DNA from: Streptomyces sp. CC53
GTDB taxonomy: Bacteria; Actinomycetota; Actinomycetes; Streptomycetales; Streptomycetaceae
Direction of reading: 5' to 3'
DNA: 44,289 nt
Assembly: GCF_001865245.1 (NCBI RefSeq)
Contig: NZ_MKXB01000003.1
Span: 1 to 44,289 of the forward strand
Every line of letters begins with the position of its first letter. The first letter of the stretch is position 1. The notes under the pieces were generated by a model that was not told where the DNA came from, did not search any database, and worked only from the letters and a program-made list of their open reading frames with translations. The position numbers were made by a program, and so were the translations under genes. Of this stretch, positions 17,637-26,710 are shown piece by piece.

Positions 17637-18140
17637 CTATCCGCGGTCGGCGACCCGCATCTCGAACCACGTGTTCTTGCCGCGGGGCAGCAGGTCCACG
17701 CCCCAGCGGTCGGAGAGCTTGTCCACCAGGAACAGGCCGCGCCCGCTGATGTCCGTCTCCCGCACGGGCATGAGGCAGGGCAGTCCGCGCGAGGGGTCGC
17801 GCACCTCGACGCGGATGCGGCCCCGGCCGCGGCGCATCCGCAGGCCGAAGACGCGGGCGCCGGTGTGGCGTACGGCGTTGCCGACGAGCTCGGAGACGAG
17901 CAGCACCGTGTCCTCGGCGATCTGCGGGCCGAGCGACCACTCACGCAGGACGACGTGGTGCACCATCCGGCGGGCCAGGGCGGCGGATTCGGGGCGGGAC
18001 GGCATCTGCACTTCCTCGACCGTCGGGTCCCCGTACTGCTCCAGCGCCTTCAGCGCCTGCTCGTCGTCCGCCGTGGGCATCCACCGTGCGGTGGTGGCGC
18101 TGCCGCGCTGCCATGGTTGCTCACCTTCCAGCCCCGCCAT
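17637..18140 (-). CDS. RsbW/SpoIIAB-like ATP-binding protein (GHKL anti-sigma-type regulator)
   Basis: This 167-residue protein has a GHKL ATPase fold as in anti-sigma kinases. The N box is LVSELVGNAVRHTG (about residues 90-103), the Asp-containing box is VEVRDPSRGLP, and the Gly-rich lid is DISGRGLFLVDKLSDRWG. Streptomyces have dozens of such proteins, which may phosphorylate anti-anti-sigma factors; no partner is adjacent. I place the start at ATG 18140. The frame is open to 18302, but codons upstream have many A/T third positions, unlike coding DNA here, so the longer form is unlikely. The ribosome-binding site (GGGGG) is closer to the ATG than usual, so the start is uncertain. Confidence 0.82.
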   Translation of the reverse strand: MAGLEGEQPWQRGSATTARWMPTADDEQALKALEQYGDPTVEEVQMPSRPESAALARRMVHHVVLREWSLGPQIAEDTVLLVSELVGNAVRHTGARVFGLRMRRGRGRIRVEVRDPSRGLPCLMPVRETDISGRGLFLVDKLSDRWGVDLLPRGKNTWFEMRVADRG

Positions 18141-18442
18141 GCCCCCATCATGACCGTCCGGCGTGCCGCGCGGGGCGGTTCCACGGGAATCGCCCCCGCG
18201 GGACCCGCACCCAAGGGGAAGCCGTACGGCATATGACGGGGGCAACTCAGACCCGTTCCACCCGGGCTGACCTGCGGTGACACACTGTTCAGCCATGATC
18301 ACGGACAGATCTGAGCACCTGCGGCTTAAGGCTGGCTTGAGGCTGCCTTAAACCACCCGCAGGGCTGAACCGGTAACGGACCGTTTCCGCCGCGCGGACC
18401 GGCCATGCGCCGCGGCGCCACCCCTGCCGGTGTGGTCATATG
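18141..18442. other. 302-base intergenic region with inverted repeat 18326-18351
   Basis: The region upstream of the RsbW-like gene and downstream of the enoyl-CoA hydratase gene is comparatively AT-rich. It holds the inverted repeat TTAAGGC (18326-18332) / GCCTTAA (18345-18351), which could be a terminator or operator, and CCGGTAACGG at 18370-18379. No gene is seen. Confidence 0.5.
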
Positions 18443-19210
18443 TCAAAGGAACTTGGCCTTGCCGGGACCCTCCTCGACGAAGCTGCGCATGCCCCGCTCC
18501 CGGTCCTCGGTGGCGAACAGCCCGGCGAACCAGTTCCGTTCGATGGTCAGGCCGGTGTCGATGTCCGTCTCCAGGCCCGCGTCGACCGACTCCTTCGCCG
18601 CGCGCAGGGCCAGCGCCGGGCCCTGGGCGAGCCTGGCGGCCCAGGCGTGCGCCTGCTCGTACACCTCGGCGGCCGGGACGACCCGGTCGACGAGACCGAT
18701 CGCCAGCGCCTCGTCCGCCCGGACGTGCCGCCCGGTGAAGATGAGGTCCTTGGCCTTGGACGGCCCGACGAGCCGCGCCAGCCGCTGGGTGCCGCCGGCC
18801 CCCGGGATGAGGCCGAGCAGGATCTCCGGCTGGCCCAGCTTCGCGTTGTCCGCGGCGATGCGGACGTCGGCGCACAGCGCCAGCTCGCAGCCGCCCCCCA
18901 GGGCGTAGCCGGTGACGGCGGCGACGACCGGCTTGGGGATGCGGGCCACGGCGGTGAAGGAGTCCTGCAGGGCCTTGGCGCGCAGCACCATGGCCCGGTG
19001 GTCCATGGCCTGCATCTCCTTGATGTCCGCGCCGGCCGCGAAGACCTTCTCGCCGCCGTAGAGCACCACCGCGCGCACGTCGTCGCGGTCCGCGGCCTCC
19101 TCGGCGAGTTCCTTGAGGCGGTCCTGGGTGGCGATGTCCAGGGCGTTCATGGGGGGCCGGTCCAGGCGGACGGTGCCGACACCCGCGGAGACTTCGAGAG
19201 TGACTGTCAT
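18443..19210 (-). CDS. Enoyl-CoA hydratase/isomerase (crotonase family)
   Basis: This 255-residue enzyme would hydrate trans-2-enoyl-CoA or isomerise it in fatty-acid or aromatic-acid degradation. The oxyanion-hole segments are VFAAGADIKEM (about residues 58-68) and GYALGGGCELA (about 98-108). The first catalytic Glu is in GQPEILLGLIPGAGGTQRL. The position of the second catalytic Glu of rat crotonase appears as Asp in PSKAKDLIFTG; many actinobacterial EchA proteins share this. I start at ATG 19210 (MTVTLEVS), without a strong ribosome-binding site. A 12-bp palindrome lies 17 bases upstream. It stands alone, so the pathway is not known. Confidence 0.9.
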   Translation of the reverse strand: MTVTLEVSAGVGTVRLDRPPMNALDIATQDRLKELAEEAADRDDVRAVVLYGGEKVFAAGADIKEMQAMDHRAMVLRAKALQDSFTAVARIPKPVVAAVTGYALGGGCELALCADVRIAADNAKLGQPEILLGLIPGAGGTQRLARLVGPSKAKDLIFTGRHVRADEALAIGLVDRVVPAAEVYEQAHAWAARLAQGPALALRAAKESVDAGLETDIDTGLTIERNWFAGLFATEDRERGMRSFVEEGPGKAKFL

Positions 19211-19226
19211 ACGGGGCAGGTTAGCC

Positions 19227-19238
19227 GCCGTTAACGGC
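19227..19238. promoter_or_regulatory. 12-bp perfect palindrome GCCGTTAACGGC
   Basis: This palindrome lies 17 bases before the enoyl-CoA hydratase start. Its position fits an operator for a dimeric repressor; no regulator is known. Confidence 0.4.
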
Positions 19239-19247
19239 CGCGGGAAC

Positions 19248-19292
19248 GCGGGTGGGCCCGGCGCCGTCCGCCACGGCTCCGGGCCCACCCGC
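19248..19292 (-). terminator. 14-bp perfect terminator hairpin after L,D-transpeptidase 1
   Basis: GCGGGTGGGCCCGG (19248-19261) and CCGGGCCCACCCGC (19279-19292) form a perfect stem with a 17-base loop, 11 bases after the stop of the transpeptidase gene. Confidence 0.85.
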
Positions 19293-19303
19293 GGGGCACC
19301 CCG

Positions 19304-20551
19304 CTACTTGATCCACTCCGGCCACGGCATGTTCCAGCCGTTGAGGCCGTTCTCGGGCTGGATCTGCTTGTCCTGGGAGTTCTTCACGACCACCACGTCG
19401 CCGATGATCGAGTTGTCGTAGAACCAGGCGGCGGGCGTGGCCGGGTCGCCGGCGCCACGGACGTCGTGCAGCCCGACGCAGCCGTGGCTCACGTTGGCCG
19501 AGCCGAACGTCGACTTCGCGGCCCAGTAGTTGCCGTGCACGAAGGTGCCCGAGGTGGACAGCCGCATCGCGTGCGGCACGTCCTTGATGTCGTACTCGCC
19601 GCCGAAGCCGACGGTGGCGCCGTTCATCCGGGTCACCTTGTACTTCTCGCTGATGACCATCTGCCCGTTGTACGTGGTGGTGGACGGCGCGCCCGCGGTG
19701 ATCGGGAGCGTCCTGAGCACCTTGCCGTCCCGGACGACGGTCATGGTCTTGGCGCTCGCGTCGACCGTCGACACCTGGCTGCGGCCGACGGTGAAGCTGA
19801 CGGTCTTGCGCTGCTTGCCGTACACGCCGGGGCGGCCCTCCACCCCGTCGAGGTCGAGCGACAGCGTCACCTTCGTGCCCGGCTTCCAGTACTCCCGCGG
19901 CCGGAAGTCGAGCCGGTCGTTGCCGAACCAGTGGCCCTCGACCGGCACAGACGGCTCGGCGGTCACTTTGATGCCGGCCTCGACGGCCCCGGGGTCGGTG
20001 ATGCCGCGGGAGAACTTCAGGGACACCGGCATGCCGACGCCGACCGTGGAGCCGTCCTCGGGCGTGAACTCGCCGAAGAAGGTGTTCTGCGGCACCAGCG
20101 TCGTGAAGGAGGTGTCCTTGGCGGACTCGCGGCCCGCGGCGTCCTTGGCGACGGCGTGCACCTTGTACGTCGTCGCGGCGGCCAGGTGCCGGACCGGCTG
20201 CCAGCTCGCGCCGTCGGCGGACATCCGGCCGTCGACCTTGCCGCCCTTGGAGTCCGTCACGGTGACCGCGCTCAGCGTGCCCTTCTCCGCGGTGACCTTC
20301 AGGGCCCCGCTCGTCTCGACCCCGTCCGCGCCGTCCTTCGGGACGACGGTGACGAGGGCCTGCGACGGCGCGTTGTCGACCTGCTGCGCATCCTTGGCTG
20401 CGGCCGCGTTCTCCGCGTCACCGCCCGCGCCGCCCGAACAGGCGGACACCAGCAGCAACAACGTTCCTGCGGCGACGGCCAGCGTCCCTCTGGCGCCCCG
20501 GCGCCGGGCCCCGCCCCGCGCCGCCGTCCCCGATATCGGCAGCACCTTCAC
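19304..20551 (-). CDS. Lipoprotein L,D-transpeptidase 1 (YkuD fold, Ig-like domains)
   Basis: This 415-residue enzyme forms 3-3 cross-links in peptidoglycan or anchors proteins at the outer face of the membrane. The GTG start at 20551 has GAGGAAGAGG upstream. A signal sequence ends in the lipobox LVSAC (Cys38). Two bacterial Ig-like domains follow (about 60-150 with TTLVP at the junction, and 150-270 with GHWFGNDRLDFRPREYW). The YkuD catalytic domain occupies about 275-400, with HGNYWAAKSTFGSANVSHGC and active-site Cys358. This matches the mycobacterial LdtMt2 architecture. It lies 182 bases downstream of a paralog in the same direction. Confidence 0.92.
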   Translation of the reverse strand: MKVLPISGTAARGGARRRGARGTLAVAAGTLLLLVSACSGGAGGDAENAAAAKDAQQVDNAPSQALVTVVPKDGADGVETSGALKVTAEKGTLSAVTVTDSKGGKVDGRMSADGASWQPVRHLAAATTYKVHAVAKDAAGRESAKDTSFTTLVPQNTFFGEFTPEDGSTVGVGMPVSLKFSRGITDPGAVEAGIKVTAEPSVPVEGHWFGNDRLDFRPREYWKPGTKVTLSLDLDGVEGRPGVYGKQRKTVSFTVGRSQVSTVDASAKTMTVVRDGKVLRTLPITAGAPSTTTYNGQMVISEKYKVTRMNGATVGFGGEYDIKDVPHAMRLSTSGTFVHGNYWAAKSTFGSANVSHGCVGLHDVRGAGDPATPAAWFYDNSIIGDVVVVKNSQDKQIQPENGLNGWNMPWPEWIK

Positions 20552-20733
20552 GATGTACCTCTTCCTCGCCGGGCCCGGCGTCGCCGAGGCCCGCACCCCC
20601 GCGTGCTGCACTCGCACGCACCGCGCCAGACAACCACACCGCGAGCACCGCGGCGCGCCCCGGAATGTCACCGTTGCGTCCCAATGCTTCCAGGGCCGGC
20701 TTCCCGGGGCGCACCCGTCCTGCCGGGGCCGCC

Positions 20734-22014
20734 TCAGCGCAGCGCCGAACCCGCCTTCCAGGACTTCCAGTCCATGTTCCAGCCACCGAGGCCGTTGTCG
20801 GGAGCGACCTTCCGGTCACGCGAGTTGACGACCTCCACCACGTCCCCGACGAGGGTCCGGTCGAAGAACCAGCCGGCCGGGGTGTCGGCGCCGCCGCCCT
20901 TGGTGTCGCGCAGCCCGACACAGCCGTGGCTGACGTTCGCGGAGCCGAAGGCGTCGGCGGGCGTCCAGTAGTTGCCGTGCAGGAACGTGCCGGACGCGGT
21001 CAGCCGCATGGCGTGCGGCACGTCCTTGATGTCGTACTCGCTCTTGCCCGTCGCGTCCTTGAACCCCACGGTGGCGCCGTTCATCCGCGTCACCTCGAAC
21101 AACTCGGTGACCACCATCTTCCCGTTGTACGTGGTGGTCTTCGGCGCTCCGGCCGTCACCGGCAGCGTGGCGACGAGCCGCCCGTCGCGGCGCACCTCCA
21201 AGGTGTGCTTCTCCGCGTCGACGAGGGAGGTCTGCGCCCGGCCCACGGTGAACCGCACCGTCTTGTCCTGGATGCCGTACACGCCGGGCGCGGCCTCCAC
21301 GTCCCGCAGCCGCAGGTCGACGGTGACGCGGGTGCCGGGGGCCCAGTAGTGCTCGGGCCGGAAGTCGAGCCGCTCGCTGCCGAACCAGTGGCCGGCGATG
21401 TCGACGGCGGGCTCCGCGGTGACGCGGATGCGCCGCTCGACTGCGGCGCGGTTCCGCACCGGCCGGTTGAACCGGAAGGAGACGATCATGCCGGTGCCGA
21501 CGGTGGAGCGGTTCTCCGGGGCGAAGTAGCCGATGAAGCGGTGCTCCGGCACGAGCGTGGTGAACGTGGTGTGCCGCGCGGAGCGCCGCCCGCGCCGGTC
21601 CACGGCCACCGCGTCCACGCGGTACTTGGCGGCGAGCGCCAGCCGGGTGCCCGGTTCCGGACGCCAGGCCAGCCCGTCGCCGGTGAGGGCGCCCGGCACG
21701 TCGTCGGGCTCGGCGTCCTCCACCTTGCGCACCCGTACGCTCTCCAACCGCCCGTCGGGGACCCGGACCTCGACGCGGGCGCCCGGGGCCACGCCTTCCG
21801 CCCCGTCGCCCGGCGTCACCCGGATGGTGTCACCGGCGGATTCGCCCTTGCCCCGGTCGGGAGCGACGGACCCGCCGTCCCCCCGGCCGCGTTCACCCGC
21901 GGCCCCGCCGCCCGGGGAGCACCCGGCCAGACCGAGGGCCGGACCCGCACACACCAGCGCAGCGACCAGGCCGGCCCATACCCGTGTCGCCCGTGGGATT
22001 CCATGTCGTCTCAC
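20734..22014 (-). CDS. Lipoprotein L,D-transpeptidase 2 (YkuD fold, Ig-like domains)
   Basis: This 426-residue paralog has the same layout. A signal sequence ends in LGLAGC (Cys32), followed by a long Gly/Asp/Arg-rich linker, two Ig-like domains (TTLVPEHRFIGYF; GHWFGSERLDFRPEHYW), and the YkuD domain with FLHGNYWTPADAFGSANVSHGC, active-site Cys365. I start at GTG 22014 because it yields a signal peptide of normal length, and GGGCGGG lies upstream. The frame is open to 22512, but that would overlap divergent glgX. The linker between lipobox and the first domain is longer and more charged than in paralog 1. It is transcribed divergently from glgX, 166 bases apart. Confidence 0.9.
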   Translation of the reverse strand: MRRHGIPRATRVWAGLVAALVCAGPALGLAGCSPGGGAAGERGRGDGGSVAPDRGKGESAGDTIRVTPGDGAEGVAPGARVEVRVPDGRLESVRVRKVEDAEPDDVPGALTGDGLAWRPEPGTRLALAAKYRVDAVAVDRRGRRSARHTTFTTLVPEHRFIGYFAPENRSTVGTGMIVSFRFNRPVRNRAAVERRIRVTAEPAVDIAGHWFGSERLDFRPEHYWAPGTRVTVDLRLRDVEAAPGVYGIQDKTVRFTVGRAQTSLVDAEKHTLEVRRDGRLVATLPVTAGAPKTTTYNGKMVVTELFEVTRMNGATVGFKDATGKSEYDIKDVPHAMRLTASGTFLHGNYWTPADAFGSANVSHGCVGLRDTKGGGADTPAGWFFDRTLVGDVVEVVNSRDRKVAPDNGLGGWNMDWKSWKAGSALR

Positions 22015-22180
22015 AGCCCGCCCAACGACCGCGCCCGGGGCAGGGAAACGTCTGTACGGGTCGTGTTCGGGACCGGCCATGTTGGGATCGGGACAGTTCG
22101 GGCAGAACACGGTGAGGACCGGGAGCCCCGGGGACGGGTGACCGGATCCGTCAGCCGGACGAGCCGCAGGAGGCCGGCAG

Positions 22181-24490
22181 GTGTCGAGCGCAGCGGAACA
22201 GAGGTCAGTCGGTGGCGCCGTGCCCGGGGGGCCCGCGACACCCACCGCACCGCGGCATCCGGGGCCCGACGGGTCACGCCCCGGAGCCGCCGACGGCGTG
22301 ACCGCGCGGGAGGCGCGCCCCGACGCGCGGGCGCAGGCCGCACCGCCCGCGTGGCCGGGGGCGCCCACGCCCCTCGGGGCCCGCTTCCGGGTCGGGCCCG
22401 ACGGGGTGGCGGGCACGAACTTCGCGTTGTGGGCGGGTGGGGCGGAAGCCGTCGAGGTGTGCCTGTTCGCCCCGGACGGCACCGAGACCCGGGTGCCGCT
22501 CGCGGAGCTCACCCACGAGATCTGGCACGGCTTCGTGCCGGGGGTGCTGCCCGGGCAGCGGTACGGGTACCGGGTGCACGGCCGGTGGGACCCGTGGACG
22601 GGGGCCCGTTGGAACCCGGCGAAGCTGCTGCTCGACCCGTACGCCCGCGCGGTGGACGGCGAGTTCCGGCTGCCGCCGGAGGTCTACGGGCACGTGCGGG
22701 ACTGGCCCGACCAGCGGGTGGCGGACACGGTCCGCGACGAGCGGGACTCGGCGCCGCACGTGCCGAAGGGGGTCGTCGTGCACGACCCGGACGACTGGGC
22801 GGACGACCGGCGCCCCAAGACGCCGTGGTCGGACTCGGTGATCTACGAGCTGCACGTGCGCGGCTTCACCATGCGGCACCCGGGCGTCCCTGAGGAGTTG
22901 CGGGGCACCTACGCGGGCCTCGCGCACCCGGCGGCGGTGGAGCACCTGACGCGGCTGGGGGTGACGGCGGTCGAGCTGCTGCCGGTGCACCAGTTCGCCC
23001 ACGAGGACCACCTGCTGCGGCGGGGGCTGCGCAACTACTGGGGCTACAACTCGATCGGCTACTTCGCCCCGCACGGCGCGTACAGCGCGTCGGGCACGGG
23101 GGGCGGGCAGGTCGGCGAGTTCAAGCGGATGGTGCGGGCACTGCACGCCGCGGGCATCGAGGTCATCCTCGACGTGGTCTACAACCACACGGCCGAGGCG
23201 AACGAGATGGGCCCGACGCTGTCGCTGCGCGGCGTCGACAACCGCGGCTACTACCGGCTCGCGGGCGACGCCCGCCGCTACGCCGACTACACCGGCTGCG
23301 GCAACACCCTGCACGTGGTCCAGCCGCAGGTGCTGCGGCTCATCACGGACTCGCTGCGCTACTGGGTGACCGAGATGGGGGTGGACGGGTTCCGCTTCGA
23401 CCTGGCGGCGGCGCTGGCCCGCTCGATGCACGACGTGGACATGCTGTCGCCGTTCCTCGCGGTGATCGCGCAGGACCCGGTGCTGCGGCGGGTGAAACTC
23501 ATCGCGGAGCCCTGGGACGTCGGCAGCGGCGGCTACCAGGTGGGGGCCTTCCCGCCCCTGTGGACCGAGTGGAACGACCGCTACCGGGACGCTGTCCGGG
23601 ACTTCTGGCGGGGCGCGCTGCCGGACGTGCGGGACCTCGGCTACCGGCTGTCCGGGTCGAGCGACCTGTACGCGTGGGGCGGGCGCCGCCCGTACGCGTC
23701 GGTCAACTTCGTCACCGCGCACGACGGTTTCACGCTGCGCGACCTGGTGTCGTACGAGCACAAGCACAACGAGGCGAACGGCGAGGACAACCGGGACGGC
23801 ACGAACGACAACCGGTCCTGGAACTGCGGCGCCGAGGGCGAGACGGACGACGCGGACGTCAACGCGCTGCGCCGCCGCCAGGTCCGCAACCTGCTGACGA
23901 CGCTGCTGCTGTCGACCGGCGTGCCGATGCTCGTCGCCGGGGACGAGCTGGGCCGCACCCAGGGCGGGAACAACAACGCGTACTGCCAGGACAACGAGAT
24001 CGGCTGGGTGGACTGGTCGCTGCTCGACGAGGAGCCGTGGACGCGGCAGCTCCTGGCGCTGGCGCGGCGGCTGCTCGCCCTGCGCCACGCGCACCCGGTG
24101 CTGCGGCGCCGCGCGTTCTTCTCGGGCCGGCCTCAGGGGGAGGACGGGCTGCGGGACCTCGCGTGGTTCACCGCCAAGGGCGTGGAGATGACGGAACAGG
24201 ACTGGTACGCGCCGACGGCGACCATCGCGTTCTACCTGTCGGGGCGGGACATCCCGGGGCGGGACGCGCGGGGCGGACCGATCCGGGACGACAGTTTCCT
24301 GGTGGTCCTGCACGCGGGCCACACGGAGGCGGAGCAGCGGCTGCCGGGCCCGCCGTGGGCGGAGTCGTACGAACTGCTGGTGGACACGACCGGAGAGGAC
24401 CAGGAGGAGCCGCCGGGCACCGTCCACGACGGCGGGGAGGCGGTGAGGGTGGCGCCCAGGTCGGCACTGCTGTGGCGGGTGCGGGCGTAG
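22181..24490 (+). CDS. glgX: Glycogen debranching enzyme GlgX
   Basis: This 769-residue GH13 enzyme hydrolyses alpha-1,6 branches of phosphorylase-trimmed glycogen. An N-terminal beta domain (about residues 65-165) includes FALWAGGAEAVEVCLF. The (beta/alpha)8 domain has VVYNHT, nucleophile D407 in DGFRFDLAAALAR, acid/base E443 in LIAEPWDVG, and D515 in FVTAHDGFT. The HKHNEANGEDNRDG stretch is specific to the GlgX group. GTG 22181 is supported by GGAGG eight bases upstream. Compared with E. coli GlgX there is an extra 60-residue Pro/Ala/Arg-rich N-terminus. The matching phosphorylase gene, glgP, lies at 35742-38387. Confidence 0.96.
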   Translation: MSSAAEQRSVGGAVPGGPATPTAPRHPGPDGSRPGAADGVTAREARPDARAQAAPPAWPGAPTPLGARFRVGPDGVAGTNFALWAGGAEAVEVCLFAPDGTETRVPLAELTHEIWHGFVPGVLPGQRYGYRVHGRWDPWTGARWNPAKLLLDPYARAVDGEFRLPPEVYGHVRDWPDQRVADTVRDERDSAPHVPKGVVVHDPDDWADDRRPKTPWSDSVIYELHVRGFTMRHPGVPEELRGTYAGLAHPAAVEHLTRLGVTAVELLPVHQFAHEDHLLRRGLRNYWGYNSIGYFAPHGAYSASGTGGGQVGEFKRMVRALHAAGIEVILDVVYNHTAEANEMGPTLSLRGVDNRGYYRLAGDARRYADYTGCGNTLHVVQPQVLRLITDSLRYWVTEMGVDGFRFDLAAALARSMHDVDMLSPFLAVIAQDPVLRRVKLIAEPWDVGSGGYQVGAFPPLWTEWNDRYRDAVRDFWRGALPDVRDLGYRLSGSSDLYAWGGRRPYASVNFVTAHDGFTLRDLVSYEHKHNEANGEDNRDGTNDNRSWNCGAEGETDDADVNALRRRQVRNLLTTLLLSTGVPMLVAGDELGRTQGGNNNAYCQDNEIGWVDWSLLDEEPWTRQLLALARRLLALRHAHPVLRRRAFFSGRPQGEDGLRDLAWFTAKGVEMTEQDWYAPTATIAFYLSGRDIPGRDARGGPIRDDSFLVVLHAGHTEAEQRLPGPPWAESYELLVDTTGEDQEEPPGTVHDGGEAVRVAPRSALLWRVRA

Positions 24491-24886
24491 GAGGCCCTCC
24501 GCGGCGGGCGCGCGGGCGGGCCGGTGCCCTGTTCCCGGGGATGGGGCGCGGCGGGCAGCCGCCCCGTCCCGGCGACGGGAGCGCTCCTGTGCTCTCCTCC
24601 GGGACGGCCACGGCCACGGCGTGCGGGCGTGCCGCCCCGGCGCGGGAGGTGGGGAGAGTGCGTGTGCGAGGAGTGTGGATGCGGGGCCGGCGCGTGGAGG
24701 AGGTGCGCGGGCCGGGGCTCCGCTCGCCGCGGAGGGGCGGGCAAGCGCCCGTTCCCGGGGCGGGCGGGGGTGCGGACCGGCAGGTGGGGGCGGTCGTAGG
24801 GCCGCGGGACCAGCACGAAGGTCCCAGGGCTGTTCGGCGGAAAAGCACATGAGCGATGTCAGTGGTGAACCGTACGCTCGGTGCTG
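24491..24886. other. 396-base gap with hairpin 24535-24572, no gene
   Basis: After glgX an interrupted hairpin forms from CCGGG-GAT-GGGGCG (24536-24548) and CGCCCC-GT-CCCGG (24560-24572) and may end the glgX transcript. The rest is G-rich without a supported gene. The last 40 bases are less GC-rich and hold the likely promoter of the exporter operon. Confidence 0.5.
24873..24878 (+). promoter_or_regulatory. -10-like TACGCT placed for a leaderless exporter mRNA
   Basis: TACGCT lies 8 bases before ATG 24887, and no ribosome-binding site is present between them. In actinobacteria a TAnnnT box at this distance often starts transcription at the A of ATG. The -35 is poor, so this is a weak call. 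Confidence 0.3.
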
Positions 24887-26710
24887 ATGTCTGCCTCTCC
24901 GTCACCAGCCCCCGTCCCTCCGTCGTCCGCCTCCACCGCCCCGCCGCCGAAGCGCTCGGCAGTGCGGTCGCTGCTGCGGCTGTGGCCGTACCTGCGCCCG
25001 GTGCGGGCGCGGTTCTTCACGGCCGCCGCCATAGCGGTCGTGGCGTCCTGCCTGAGCCTGGTCATCCCGCTGGTCCTGAAGTGGATGGTGGACGGGCCGG
25101 TCGCGGACCGCGATCCGGACGGGGTGTGGTGGGGCGCGCTCGCGGTGCTCGGGCTGGGGGTGGCGGAGGCGCTGCTGTTCGGGCTGCGGCGCTGGCTGGT
25201 GGCCCGGCCGCTGACGGGCGTGGAGGCGGCGCTGCGCGGCGACCTCTTCCGGCGGCTGCAGCGGCTGCCGGTGGCGTTCCACGACAAGTGGGCGTCGGGT
25301 CAGCTGCTGTCGCGCGGCACCACGGACCTGTCGCTGCTGCGGATGTTCTTCGCGTTCCCGCTGACGTTCCTGTTCGTCAACGCGGTGACGGTGCTGGCGG
25401 GCTTCGTGGTGCTCCTGATGCAGGACTGGACGCTGGGCCTGGTGCTGCTGGTGCCGGTCGTGCCGCTGATCGTCGGCTGCTCGTGGTTCGAGGGACGCTA
25501 CTCGCAGGTGGCACGCCGGGCGCAGGACCAGGTGGGCGACGTGACCACCGTGGTCGAGGAGAGCGTGCTCGGCATCCGGGTGGTGAAGGGCTTCGGCCGG
25601 CACCGGAGCCAGGCGCAGGCGTTCGCGGTGACCGCGGAGCGGCTGCGCGGCACCGAGCTGCACAAGGCGCGGCTGCTCGCGTCCATCTGGGCGTTCATCA
25701 CCGTGGTGCCGGAGCTGGCGATCGGGGCGGCGCTGGTGCTGGGCACCGTCCACGTGGCGGACGGCACCCTGTCGGCGGGGACGCTCGTGGCGTTCCTGTC
25801 GACGGCGCTGGCGCTGCGCTGGCCGGTGGAGTCCATCGGCTTCCTGCTGGCGATGAGCCAGGAGGCGGCGACGGCGACGGAGCGGTACTTCGAGGTGATG
25901 GACCAGGCCGAGGAGGAGCCCGGGCCCGCCGCCGCGGCCTCCGCTCCCCCGGACGGCCGCCGGGGGATGGTCTTCGAGGGCGTCCGCTTCCGCTACCCGG
26001 ACGCGCCCGCGGACGCGCCGCCGGTGCTGAGCGGGGTGGACCTGCACGTCCGGCCCGGCGAGACGCTGGCGCTGGTGGGGGCGACCGGCTGTGGCAAGAC
26101 CACGCTGACGGCGCTGGTCCCGCGGCTGCACGAGGTGACGGCGGGCCGGATCCTGCTGGACGGCGAGGACATCGCGGCCATGCCCAGGGAGCGGTTGCGG
26201 GAGCTGGTGTCGGTGGCGTTCGAGGAGCCGACGCTGTTCTCGGCGAGCGTCAAGGAGAACGTGCTGATGGGCGCGGCCGCGGCGGACGCCGGCGACCGGG
26301 AGCTGCGGCGGGCGCTGGACGTCGCCCAGGCCGGCTTCGTGGCGGACCTGCCGCAGGGACCCGACACGCAGGTGGGCGAGCAGGGCCTGAGCCTGTCGGG
26401 CGGCCAGCGGCAGCGGCTGGCGCTGGCCCGCGCGGTGGTGGGCGGCCCCCGGTTCCTGGTGCTGGACGACCCGCTGTCAGCTCTGGACGTGCACACCGAG
26501 GCGCTGGTGGAGGCGGCACTGCGGGAGGTGCTGGCCGGTACGACGGCGCTCGTGGTGGCGCACCGCCCGTCGACGGTGCTCCTGGCCGACCGGGTGGCGC
26601 TGCTGTCCGGGGGCAGGATCGCGGCGGTGGGCACCCACCAGGAACTGCTGCGGAGCAGTGCGGAGTACGCATGGCTGATGTCGGGGGCGGCGGAGGACGG
26701 GACACGATGA
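24887..26710 (+). CDS. Heterodimeric ABC exporter, subunit A (degenerate Walker B)
   Basis: This 607-residue half-transporter has six membrane helices (about residues 30-330) followed by a nucleotide-binding domain. Walker A is GATGCGKTT (K404) and the signature LSLSGGQRQR is canonical. However Walker B is FLVLDDPLSALD, with Asp528 in place of the catalytic Glu, and the Q-loop Gln appears as Glu in FEEPTLF. The His switch is kept (VVAHRPS). This is the pattern of the partner that builds the non-hydrolysing site in exporters such as TM287/288. I start at ATG 24887; a GTG two codons earlier is possible. Its stop overlaps the next gene as ATGA, so the two subunits are made together. Confidence 0.9.
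   Translation: MSASPSPAPVPPSSASTAPPPKRSAVRSLLRLWPYLRPVRARFFTAAAIAVVASCLSLVIPLVLKWMVDGPVADRDPDGVWWGALAVLGLGVAEALLFGLRRWLVARPLTGVEAALRGDLFRRLQRLPVAFHDKWASGQLLSRGTTDLSLLRMFFAFPLTFLFVNAVTVLAGFVVLLMQDWTLGLVLLVPVVPLIVGCSWFEGRYSQVARRAQDQVGDVTTVVEESVLGIRVVKGFGRHRSQAQAFAVTAERLRGTELHKARLLASIWAFITVVPELAIGAALVLGTVHVADGTLSAGTLVAFLSTALALRWPVESIGFLLAMSQEAATATERYFEVMDQAEEEPGPAAAASAPPDGRRGMVFEGVRFRYPDAPADAPPVLSGVDLHVRPGETLALVGATGCGKTTLTALVPRLHEVTAGRILLDGEDIAAMPRERLRELVSVAFEEPTLFSASVKENVLMGAAAADAGDRELRRALDVAQAGFVADLPQGPDTQVGEQGLSLSGGQRQRLALARAVVGGPRFLVLDDPLSALDVHTEALVEAALREVLAGTTALVVAHRPSTVLLADRVALLSGGRIAAVGTHQELLRSSAEYAWLMSGAAEDGTR

Noticed and set aside
18143..18302. Longer form of the RsbW-like ATPase starting at 18302.
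   Set aside because: Many codons there end in A or T, unlike real genes in this window, and no ribosome-binding site is seen.
22274..24850. Long minus-strand frame opposite glgX.
   Set aside because: It is Arg/Val/His-rich without domain or ribosome-binding site; glgX has intact catalytic motifs on the other strand.
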